From the NCBI GenBank assembly GCA_964580865.1, contig CAZONM010000047.1:1-21998 (forward strand): 21,998 nt of DNA, written 5' to 3'. Below, in pieces: positions 1-5,709 of the stretch (positions are counted from its first letter, which is position 1; the number at the start of each line of letters is the position of its first letter). Source of the stretch: JACOUT01 sp964580865. GTDB lineage: Bacteria; Myxococcota; UBA727; VGSZ01. The position numbers and the translations under genes are program-made. The notes under the pieces are model-generated. The model was not told where the DNA came from and did no database searches. It was given only the letters and a program-made list of their open reading frames with translations.

Positions 1-656
1 GCGGGCGCGACGGCGTCGCCCGCCACCTCCAGGCCGAGCTCCATCCTGCCGAGCAGGCGCGCGCCCGTCCCCTCGGCGGCCGTGTCGAGGAGCGGTCGCG
101 CGGCCACGCGCGCGGCGAACAGCTCCGCGGGCGCCAGCAGGTTGCCCACGAGCGCCTGCGCGCTCGCGCCGCGCACGCCCGCGTTCAGCTCGCCGTACAG
201 GCCCGTATGGCGTCGATCCCACTCGGCGGCGTTGGTGTAGTGGTCGACGAGCTGGCCGGCGCCGAGCGACGTGAACAGCGTGCCCGCGCGTGCGTGCACG
301 AGGTCGCCGGCGTGGCCCACGCGGGCCTCGTCGAGCACGCGCGAGAGCGCGGCGGCCGAGAGCGCGCCGTCGTCCAGCCACTCGTCGCAGCGGAGCACGG
401 CGCACACCGCGGGGTCCGCCGGCGCGCGCGGCTCGAGGTCGACGATGCGAAGGGCCACCGGCACCTTCAGGTGCAGGGCCAAGAGCTCGTGCTCGATGCC
501 CACGCCCGCCGAGGCCGCGGCCACCGGATCGCCGTCGATAACGCCCAAGCCCACGTCGGCGCCGAGCCACAGCCCCGAGGGCGCCGGCGCGTCGAGCGTG
601 GCGTCGGGCGCGGGCAGCGCGGGGATCAGGAGGAGGAGGGCGGCGGCGCTCAGCAT
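1..656 (-). CDS. Exported protein of unknown function, 3' end outside the window
   Basis: An open reading frame starts with ATG at 656 and runs off the left edge, so only about 218 N-terminal residues are seen. It opens with a short hydrophobic signal-like segment (MLSAAALLLLIPALPAPDA), which fits export. The following stretches with alternating hydrophobic and small residues (LWLGADVGLGV, LLALHLKVPVALRIVDLEP) could be beta strands of an outer-membrane barrel, and two cysteines near residues 72-76 (VCAVLRC) could pair. I do not recognise the family. There is no Shine-Dalgarno sequence; instead a TACGCT hexamer lies seven bases before the ATG, which supports a leaderless start. The frame stays open to the edge with ordinary GC-rich codon use, so it is very likely real. 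An outer-membrane role is only inference. Confidence 0.7.
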   Translation of the reverse strand, partial: MLSAAALLLLIPALPAPDATLDAPAPSGLWLGADVGLGVIDGDPVAAASAGVGIEHELLALHLKVPVALRIVDLEPRAPADPAVCAVLRCDEWLDDGALSAAALSRVLDEARVGHAGDLVHARAGTLFTSLGAGQLVDHYTNAAEWDRRHTGLYGELNAGVRGASAQALVGNLLAPAELFAARVAARPLLDTAAEGTGARLLGRMELGLEVAGDAVAP

Positions 657-663
657 GCGGCCG

Positions 664-669
664 AGCGTA
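664..669 (-). promoter_or_regulatory. Candidate -10 of a leaderless promoter
   Basis: TACGCT on the minus strand lies seven bases before the ATG at 656, placing the expected transcription start at or next to the start codon. No clear -35 element is seen. The same arrangement recurs before several other genes here. Confidence 0.4.
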
Positions 670-732
670 AGGGTCCGCGCACGCGGAAGTCGATCGCCCT
701 CGCGGTCGACGTGCGTGCTCGCAGACCCCGCG

Positions 733-1662
733 TCAGCCTTTGGTGACGTGGGCGAACAGCAGCGGGTAGCTCGCGGCGCCGTTCTTGGCGAGCTCGAGCG
801 CGCCCACGGCGGCGGGCTTGGCCTTGCTCGCCAGGCGCACGGTGAGCAAGCGGGGGTTGTCGAGGAACGAGAGCTCGCCCTGCGTGGCCTCGAACGACGG
901 CATCAGCACGGTGGTGAGCGCGGGGTTGTCGTGCACGTGCACGTACAGGCCGCCCTTGGTGAAGGCCGGCAGGTTGAGCTCGGTGACCGCGGAGTTGGCC
1001 TCGAAGATGAGCGCGGCCTCGATCTCACGCAGCTTCGGCAGCGCCACGCGCGTGAGGCTCGGGTTGAAGCCGAGGTACAGGCCGCGCGCGCGCTCGAGGT
1101 TCTCGCATGCGTCGAACAGCTGCAGCGCGGGGTTGCCCTCGAGCGTGAGCCGGCCGCCCACCTCGGTGAGCGCCTTCAGCACCAACAGGTCGGCGCTCTT
1201 GAGCCCGCTCTCTTGGATGGTGAGGTCGCCGGTGACACGCACCACGCCCTCGAGCTTGGCGAGCGCGCGCGCGCTCTCGATGACCACGGAGCCGTGCAAG
1301 ATGCGCCCGCCGGGCACGCTCGAGTAGCGGACGGCGTCGCTCTTGGCGCTCTTGATCAGCCCGCCGCCGCCATGTTCACCCTGAGCACTGAGCCCGAGCG
1401 CATGCAGGCGCGCCTTCACCGAGCCGCCGGACGGGGCCTCGCCGGGGCCGGCGGGCAGCTCGCGCGCGGCCTGCCCATGGATCGAGGGCAGGTCCCCGAA
1501 GCGGTCGGCGTCGCCCCCCGCGGGCTCCACCGCGGGCGTCGGCTCGGATGGCTTTTCCTTCGCCTTTTCGAGCTTTTCCAGCCCGATGCGTGCGTCGGAC
1601 GCCGGCCGCGTGCCCTTGGTCTTGGGCTCGCCTGGTCCCTTGGGGCCGGTGACGTTCGCCAT
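733..1662 (-). CDS. Leucine-rich L-domain-like solenoid protein
   Basis: This 309-residue protein has two parts. Residues 1-100 are polar and rich in Pro, Gly, Lys and Glu, probably disordered. Residues 105-300 show imperfect repeats of about 20-24 residues built on 'G-L-x-I-x-x-N-P-x-L' (for example GRLTLEGNPALQLF, GLYLGFNPSLTRV, GLYVHVHDNPALTTV, ELSFLDNPRLLTV), the pattern of receptor L-domain or leucine-rich beta-solenoids, which usually bind protein or sugar ligands. There is no signal peptide or membrane helix, so a cytoplasmic location is the default. The ATG at 1662 has a TAGAGT hexamer six bases upstream, suggesting a leaderless start divergent from the lipoprotein gene at 1748. No enzymatic motif is visible. 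The repeat assignment is good; the function is unknown. Confidence 0.75.
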   Translation of the reverse strand: MANVTGPKGPGEPKTKGTRPASDARIGLEKLEKAKEKPSEPTPAVEPAGGDADRFGDLPSIHGQAARELPAGPGEAPSGGSVKARLHALGLSAQGEHGGGGLIKSAKSDAVRYSSVPGGRILHGSVVIESARALAKLEGVVRVTGDLTIQESGLKSADLLVLKALTEVGGRLTLEGNPALQLFDACENLERARGLYLGFNPSLTRVALPKLREIEAALIFEANSAVTELNLPAFTKGGLYVHVHDNPALTTVLMPSFEATQGELSFLDNPRLLTVRLASKAKPAAVGALELAKNGAASYPLLFAHVTKG

Positions 1663-1668
1663 GTGGGC

Positions 1669-1674
1669 ACTCTA
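1669..1674 (-). promoter_or_regulatory. Candidate -10 of a leaderless promoter
   Basis: TAGAGT on the minus strand is six bases before the ATG at 1662. It shares an 85-base divergent region with the plus-strand promoter at 1734. No Shine-Dalgarno sequence precedes the ATG. Confidence 0.45.
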
Positions 1675-1733
1675 GCGCCCAGCCGCTGGCTTTGGCCGCG
1701 TGTTTTGGCGGAGCGCCCGGCGCCAACCCCTGG

Positions 1734-1739
1734 TAGCGT
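1734..1739 (+). promoter_or_regulatory. Candidate -10 of a leaderless promoter for the lipoprotein-clpP cluster
   Basis: TAGCGT lies eight bases before the ATG at 1748 and no Shine-Dalgarno sequence is present, so transcription would start almost at the start codon. It would drive the tightly spaced genes from 1748 to 3901. Confidence 0.45.
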
Positions 1740-1747
1740 CCCCTCCC

Positions 1748-2185
1748 ATGAGATGCACGACTTCGTTCGTGCCGCTCGCGGCGGGCATCGCGCTGGCGCT
1801 GGTGGCGCTGGTGGGGTGCTCCAACGCGCGCGGCTTCTGCGCGGCTGCCGGCGAGTGCGACGAAGAGCGCGCCATGCTCGGAGGCTTCGACAGCGTGGGC
1901 TCGAGCGACGACTCCATCGAGGTGTGCGTGGTGCAGCAGGACGGCTACCTGCGCCACCTACGCGCCAACGAGGAGCAGGAGTGCCACGAGGCCGCCGTGG
2001 CGTGGGACGCCTACATGGCGTGTGTGGCCACGGTGTTCGCCAACGAGGGCGTCGACGAGGCGTGCGACGCGCTGTCGAACACGCTCCTGGTGGACGACCA
2101 CCCCTGTGAGAACGAGCTCGACGACTACTTCGATGCCTTGGGCGACGCCGACAACGGCCAAGACTGCAGCGCGGCGGAGGAGTGA
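1748..2185 (+). CDS. Cys-rich acidic lipoprotein, first of a paralogous pair
   Basis: A 145-residue protein beginning MRCTTSFVPLAAGIALALVALVGCSN, with a hydrophobic signal segment and a lipobox ending in Cys24 (LVGC), so it should be a lipid-anchored envelope protein. An in-frame ATG at 1700 would put 16 extra residues before the signal peptide, so 1748 is preferred; it also has a TAGCGT hexamer eight bases upstream. The mature part is acidic and has regularly spaced cysteines, including a CHEAA segment after LRAN and a DADN motif near the C-terminus. The next gene encodes a clear paralogue with the same landmarks. The stop is three bases before that gene. The family is not recognised. Disulfide bonding and metal binding are possible but unproven. 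Confidence 0.82.
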   Translation: MRCTTSFVPLAAGIALALVALVGCSNARGFCAAAGECDEERAMLGGFDSVGSSDDSIEVCVVQQDGYLRHLRANEEQECHEAAVAWDAYMACVATVFANEGVDEACDALSNTLLVDDHPCENELDDYFDALGDADNGQDCSAAEE

Positions 2186-2188
2186 CCC

Positions 2189-2545
2189 ATGCGTAGGCCC
2201 ATCGTCACCATCGCCGCCATGCTCGCGCTCACCGCGTCGCTCACCTCCGGGTGCGTGGCCAACGCCCTGTGCGCCAAGCGCCAGGAGTGCAACGACAGCC
2301 TCGAGGACGACAGCTACGCCGTGTGCGTGGAGGACTACAACGCGGGCATCGCCGCCCTGCGCGCCAACAAGGAAGAGGAGTGCCACGAGGTGGCCGCGGC
2401 GCAGCTCGCCTACGACGCGTGCCGCGCGGGGCTCGACTGCGACGACTTCGAGGAGGGCGACCTTGGCGGCAAGTGCGACGACGAGCGCGACGACTTCGAG
2501 GACGCCGTGCGCGACGCCGACAACGAGTGCAGCTCGTGGGACTGA
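2189..2545 (+). CDS. Cys-rich acidic lipoprotein, second of a paralogous pair
   Basis: A 118-residue lipoprotein with a signal segment (MRRPIVTIAAMLALTASLTSGC) whose lipobox ends at Cys22. It aligns by eye with the upstream product: LCA-x3-EC near the N-terminus, then VCV, then LRAN-x-EEECHE, an AYDAC segment, and DADN-x-C at the end, so the two arose by tandem duplication. A GGAGGAG sequence at 2177-2183, inside the end of the upstream gene, is a good ribosome binding site. Only 16 bases separate its stop from clpP, so all four genes are probably co-transcribed. No function is known to me. The Asp/Glu-rich C-terminal half (DCDDFEEGD, DDERDDFED) could bind cations, but that is speculation. 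Confidence 0.82.
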   Translation: MRRPIVTIAAMLALTASLTSGCVANALCAKRQECNDSLEDDSYAVCVEDYNAGIAALRANKEEECHEVAAAQLAYDACRAGLDCDDFEEGDLGGKCDDERDDFEDAVRDADNECSSWD

Positions 2546-2561
2546 TCGTTAGAGGACCAGC

Positions 2562-3290
2562 ATGAGCTACAGCCCCATCGTCATCGAGCAGACCGCGCGC
2601 GGCGAGCGCGAGTANNNNNNNNNNNNNNNNNNNNNNNNNNNNNNNNNNNNNNNNNNNNNNNNNNNNNNNNNNNNNNNNNNNNNNNNNNNNNNNNNNNNNN
2701 NNNNNNNNNNNNNNCAGACCGCGCGCGGCGAGCGCGAGTATGACATCTGGTCGCGGTTGTTGAAGGACCGCATCGTCTTCCTCGGGCGCGGCATCGACGA
2801 CAACCTGGCCAACCTGATCGTGGCCCAGCTGCTCTATCTCGAGGCCGAGGACGCCGAGAAGGACGTCATCCTGTACATGAATTCGCCCGGCGGCTCGGTG
2901 ACCGCGGGGTTGGCCATCTACGACGCCATGCAGTACGTGCGCTGCCCGGTGCAGACGGTGTGCGTGGGCCAGTGCGCGTCGATGGCGGCGGTGCTCTTGT
3001 GCGCGGGCACCAAGGGCAAGCGACACATCCTGCCGCACAGCCGCGTGATGATCCACCAGCCCCACGGCGGCGCGGGCGGCACGTCGGCCGACATCGAGAT
3101 CCAGGCGAAGGAGATCATGAAGCTCAAGCGGCGCCTCAACGAGCTCATCGCCAAGCACACGGGCAAGGCCTTCGACATCGTCGAGCGCGACACCGACCGC
3201 GACTACTTCATGAGCGCCGACGAGGCCATCGCGTACGGCCTGGTGGACAAGGTCGTGTCGCGCAACGACGTCAAGAAGACCGACGCATGA
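2562..3290 (+). CDS. clpP: ATP-dependent Clp protease proteolytic subunit (first copy, interrupted by a scaffold gap)
   Basis: A serine peptidase of the ClpP family, which forms the tetradecameric chamber that degrades proteins delivered by ClpX or ClpA-type unfoldases. A run of 100 Ns interrupts codons 18-51 and the 26 bases on its two sides are identical. Removing one copy and the Ns deletes exactly 126 bases, keeps frame and gives a normal 200-residue protein. In that numbering the catalytic triad is Ser98 (GQCASM), His123 (VMIHQPHGG) and Asp172 (DTDRDYF), matching E. coli 97/122/171. The N-terminus IVIEQTARGER is typical of the mature form, so a long propeptide is absent. A GAGGA ribosome site lies five bases before ATG 2562. 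Its stop overlaps the start of a second clpP. No tig or clpX gene is adjacent, unlike the common arrangement. Confidence 0.95.
   Translation: MSYSPIVIEQTARGEREXXXXXXXXXXXXXXXXXXXXXXXXXXXXXXXXXXQTARGEREYDIWSRLLKDRIVFLGRGIDDNLANLIVAQLLYLEAEDAEKDVILYMNSPGGSVTAGLAIYDAMQYVRCPVQTVCVGQCASMAAVLLCAGTKGKRHILPHSRVMIHQPHGGAGGTSADIEIQAKEIMKLKRRLNELIAKHTGKAFDIVERDTDRDYFMSADEAIAYGLVDKVVSRNDVKKTDA
2589..2740. repeat. Identical 26-base ends flanking the N gap
   Basis: Bases 2589-2614 and 2715-2740 are identical (both begin CAGACCGCGCG and end GCGCGAGTA). The simplest reading is that two contigs overlap by 26 bases and the scaffolder inserted a fixed 100-N spacer, not that the organism carries a direct repeat. 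A near-identical stretch is also present in the second clpP around 3332, which may have caused the assembly break. Confidence 0.85.
2615..2714. other. Scaffold gap of exactly 100 Ns
   Basis: One hundred undetermined bases, a conventional placeholder length. It lies inside the first clpP gene and probably represents no missing sequence, because collapsing the flanking identical ends restores a full-length ClpP. Confidence 0.97.
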
Positions 3291-3901
3291 GCGCCCTCGA
3301 CCCCACCCAGGCCACCATCGTCATCGAGCAGACGGCGCGCGGCGAGCGCGCCTACGACATCTGGTCGCGCCTGTTGAAGGATCGCATCGTGTTTTTGGGC
3401 ACGCCCATCAACGACGACGTGGCCAACCTGATCGTGGCGCAGCTCCTGTATCTCGAGGCCGAGGACGCCGACAAAGACGTCATCATGTACCTGAACTCCC
3501 CCGGCGGCGTGGTGACGTCGGGCTTGGCCATCTACGACGCCATGAAGTACATCCGCTGCGACGTGCAGACGGTGTGCGTGGGTCAGTGCGCGTCGATGGG
3601 CGCGGTGCTGCTGTGCGCGGGCACCAAGGGCAAGCGCCACATCCTGCCCAACAGCCGCGTGATGATCCACCAGCCGCATGGCGGCGCCGGCGGTACGTCG
3701 CGCGACATCGAGATCCAGGCGAAGGAGATCGTGAAGCTGCGCGGGCAGCTCAACGAGATCATCGCCGACGCATGCGGCAAGCCGCTGGCACAGGTGGAGC
3801 AAGACACCGACCGTGACCTCTACCTGAGCGCCGAGGAGGCCATCGCCTACGGGCTGGTGGACAAGATCGTCGAGCGCCACGCGGGCGGCGAGAAGAAGTA
3901 G
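3287..3901 (+). CDS. clpP: ATP-dependent Clp protease proteolytic subunit (second copy)
   Basis: A second, complete ClpP of 204 residues. The start ATG at 3287 overlaps the stop of the first copy as ATGA, so translation is probably coupled. The triad is present: Ser103 (GQCASMGAV), His128 (VMIHQPHGG) and Asp177 (DTDRDLY). The two copies are very similar through the handle and core (YDIWSRLLKDRI, LIVAQLLYLEAEDA, CAGTKGKRHILP) but differ in the N-terminal few residues and in the helix after the His motif (ADACGKPLAQVEQ versus AKHTGKAFDIVER). Both keep all catalytic residues, so both should be active, either as separate rings or as a mixed P1/P2 barrel. The gene ends immediately before the stop of the convergent gene at 3902, with no intergenic bases. 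Confidence 0.95.
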   Translation: MSALDPTQATIVIEQTARGERAYDIWSRLLKDRIVFLGTPINDDVANLIVAQLLYLEAEDADKDVIMYLNSPGGVVTSGLAIYDAMKYIRCDVQTVCVGQCASMGAVLLCAGTKGKRHILPNSRVMIHQPHGGAGGTSRDIEIQAKEIVKLRGQLNEIIADACGKPLAQVEQDTDRDLYLSAEEAIAYGLVDKIVERHAGGEKK

Positions 3902-5077
3902 CTACGGAATGCAGGCGAAGTGGTGCAGCGGGTTGTCGAGGGTGATGCCGCTGACGCTCACCTGCTCGGAGACCGTCCACACGCCCTCACCGCTCTCGTC
4001 GTAGCAGGCTGCCTCGCCCTGCAGCTCCGAGGGGCGCGCCACCTCGACGAAGTCGCTCTGCTCCAGGTCGTCGAGGGCGACGGCGCTCAGGTCGGCTTGC
4101 CAGAGCGCCTGGTACGTGCGCAGCAACAAGCGCGTACCGCTCGGGTGCAGGTCGGCGCCCGTGGCCACGCGCAGGCTCGAGCCCGTGCCCGGCGTGTCGA
4201 AGTGGCTGACCACGCGCGCCTCGGCCATGGCGTCGTCGACGAACGGCGCGTCGAGCCGTAGGATGCGCGCGTCGTCATTCTTCTTCTCGTAGAACACCAT
4301 GGCGCTGGCGTCAGGCAGCACCACGAACGCCTCCACGTTGACCGGCCCGTCTTCGGTGGCGAAGGGGAACCGCCACACGCGCGCTGCGTCCACGGGCGCA
4401 AAGCTGGTGCTCGCGTCGATGGCGGGCTCGCGCACCGCGTACACCGCGAGCGCGGCGCGCGCGTCGCCGGTGTCCCACTCGTTGTCGCCGGTGTCGGCCA
4501 GCCACAGGCACGCGGTCTGCGCATCGGGGCAGGGCGCGGCCGCCAGATCCTCGAAGTCCACCGCGGTCACGTCGGGCAGGCGCAGCTCACCGAGCACGTG
4601 CCCGTCGGTGGACACGGCGATCACACGGGCGCTGTCGCCCGAGTCGGCGTGCAGCCACAGCAGGCCGGGCGTGGTGGGTGACGGCACGATGCCCGACGCC
4701 TCGGCCACGGCACCGTCGAGGAAGTCGACGGTGGTGGCGCTGCCGAGCGCGCCCACGCACAGCTCGCGCGGCGGTAGCTCGAACGGCTCGCCCTCACCCT
4801 CGCCCTCGCCTTCGCCCTCTCCTTCGCCCTCTCCCTCGCCTTCACCCTCGCCCTCTCCTTCTCCTTCTCCTTCTCCTTCTCCTTCTCCTTCTCCTTCGCC
4901 CTCGCCCTCGCCCTCGCCTTCGCCCTCGCCCCCGCCTTCTCCCTCGCCTTTTCCCTCACCTTCGCCTTCACCCGACGTGACGGGCGGCGCCGGGCAGGCG
5001 CACGGGAGCGCGACGGCGAGCAGGAAGAATGGCAGCACCTTCACGAGACCTCGTGACTTCAGCGAGACCCCGTTCAT
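3902..5077 (-). CDS. Exported beta-propeller-like protein with a (Gly-Glu)n linker
   Basis: From ATG 5077 this is a 391-residue protein; a TTG at 5101 would add eight residues, but the ATG gives the more natural signal peptide (LVKVLPFFLLAVALPCACP). Cysteines near residues 26-28 could be a non-standard lipidation site. Residues 36-97 are almost pure Gly-Glu dipeptides, a flexible acidic spacer between envelope and domain. The remaining 290 residues show repeated strand pairs with LWLHADSGD, LWLADTGDN and GADLHPSGTRLLL, resembling six-bladed propellers of the phytase-like or SdiA-regulated-like type. The Asp-rich turns are reminiscent of calcium sites in such propellers. No catalytic function can be assigned. 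It converges with clpP without a spacer and lies 32 bases downstream of the receiver-like gene on the same strand. Confidence 0.78.
   Translation of the reverse strand: MNGVSLKSRGLVKVLPFFLLAVALPCACPAPPVTSGEGEGEGKGEGEGGGEGEGEGEGEGEGEGEGEGEGEGEGEGEGEGEGEGEGEGEGEGEGEGEPFELPPRELCVGALGSATTVDFLDGAVAEASGIVPSPTTPGLLWLHADSGDSARVIAVSTDGHVLGELRLPDVTAVDFEDLAAAPCPDAQTACLWLADTGDNEWDTGDARAALAVYAVREPAIDASTSFAPVDAARVWRFPFATEDGPVNVEAFVVLPDASAMVFYEKKNDDARILRLDAPFVDDAMAEARVVSHFDTPGTGSSLRVATGADLHPSGTRLLLRTYQALWQADLSAVALDDLEQSDFVEVARPSELQGEAACYDESGEGVWTVSEQVSVSGITLDNPLHHFACIP
4787..4972 (-). repeat. Hexanucleotide repeat tract encoding Gly-Glu dipeptides
   Basis: A 186-base tract of imperfect six-base units (CCCTCG, CCTTCG and CCTTCT on the plus strand), equal to 31 dipeptides broken only by one GK and one GG. 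Six-base units keep the reading frame, so length could change by slippage without destroying the gene. A nearly pure CCTTCT run lies at about 4855-4896. Confidence 0.95.
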
Positions 5078-5108
5078 GCCCGACGCGAATGGCGAGCACA
5101 ATGCGCGC

Positions 5109-5456
5109 TCATCCGTGCGCCAACAGCGCCGGCAGCGCCGCCGTGAGCTCGCCTTGGGACATGACCCGCGTGCAGCCCGCCGCCTGCGCGCGCTGCAACA
5201 GCTCGACCTGCGTGTGGCTGCAGTAGCCGATGACCTCGACGTCGGGGTGCGCCGCGCGCACCGCCGCCACGGCGTCGAGCGCGCTCGGCAGGCCCGCGAG
5301 ATCCACCAGCACGCGGTGCGCGCCGGTGCGCGCCACCTCGTCGACCAGGGACGCCTTGCGCGAGGCGCGCTCCCAGGGGACGCCCAGGCCGCGCGCGGTG
5401 GCGCTCACCTTGGAGAGGAACATCAGATCGGTGATCGCCACCAGGACGCACGCCAT
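5109..5456 (-). CDS. Stand-alone atypical response-regulator receiver domain
   Basis: A 115-residue protein with the alternating pattern of a CheY-like fold: strand 1 VLVAITD, strand 3 HRVLVDLAGLP, strand 4 VEVIGYCSH and strand 5 TRVMSQGEL. Asp10 and Asp52 occupy the positions of an acidic-pocket residue and the phosphoacceptor. The second acidic residue of strand 1 and the invariant Lys of strand 5 are missing (VMSQ), so normal phosphorylation switching is doubtful and a pseudo-receiver role is likely. The start at 5456 is chosen because GGAGGG lies seven bases upstream; a start at 5510 would add 18 unstructured residues. There is no output domain, so it would act through protein contacts. 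No kinase is directly adjacent on this strand. Confidence 0.75.
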   Translation of the reverse strand: MACVLVAITDLMFLSKVSATARGLGVPWERASRKASLVDEVARTGAHRVLVDLAGLPSALDAVAAVRAAHPDVEVIGYCSHTQVELLQRAQAAGCTRVMSQGELTAALPALLAHG

Positions 5457-5481
5457 GCTCGAGCCCTCCTCGGCGGCCACA

Positions 5482-5607
5482 CTACCGAGAACCGCCGGGC
5501 CCCGCGCCACCGGCCCGACGAGCCCCCGCGAAGGGAACGGTGAACCACGAGGTGAAGACGAGGACCATCAGGCCCGCGACCGGCATCAACAGACGCATGC
5601 TGCGCAT
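5482..5607 (-). CDS. Possible small membrane peptide (41 aa)
   Basis: An ATG-started ORF of 41 codons encodes one hydrophobic segment (MPVAGLMVLVFTSWFTVPFAG, preceded by MRSMRLL) and a Gly/Ala/Arg-rich tail. It is on the same strand as the receiver-like gene, 25 bases upstream of it, so the two could be co-transcribed. The positive residues before and after one hydrophobic stretch are typical of single-pass small proteins. There is no strong ribosome binding site (only GGGG about seven bases upstream), and in this GC-rich DNA a short ORF may arise by chance. Confidence 0.35.
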   Translation of the reverse strand: MRSMRLLMPVAGLMVLVFTSWFTVPFAGARRAGGAGPGGSR

Positions 5608-5695
5608 CGGGTGCCCCGGTGCGTCGAGTGCACCGCGGGCTCGCGGCGCGCGCGAGCGACACGCGGCCCCCCTCGCGGCGCGTAAGGCGTGCGGA

Positions 5696-5701
5696 TAGCC
5701 T
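5696..5701 (+). promoter_or_regulatory. Candidate -10 of a leaderless promoter
   Basis: TAGCCT is eight bases before ATG 5710, with no Shine-Dalgarno sequence. This pattern also favours 5710 over the in-frame ATG at 5689, which lies upstream of the hexamer. Confidence 0.45.
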
Positions 5702-5709
5702 TCGCGCCC

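Noticed and set aside
271..2109. Plus-strand ORF of 612 codons across the first 2 kb
   Set aside because: It runs antisense to two minus-strand genes and out of frame with the lipoprotein; composition is Arg/Ala/Gly-rich.
4787..4972. Hexanucleotide tract as a CRISPR or satellite array
   Set aside because: There are no spacers and the repeat is an in-frame coding tract inside a protein gene.
4299..5543. Plus-strand ORF of 414 codons with a long Pro-Ser repeat
   Set aside because: The Pro-Ser run is the antisense reading of the Gly-Glu tract; the minus strand has a signal peptide and propeller-like repeats.
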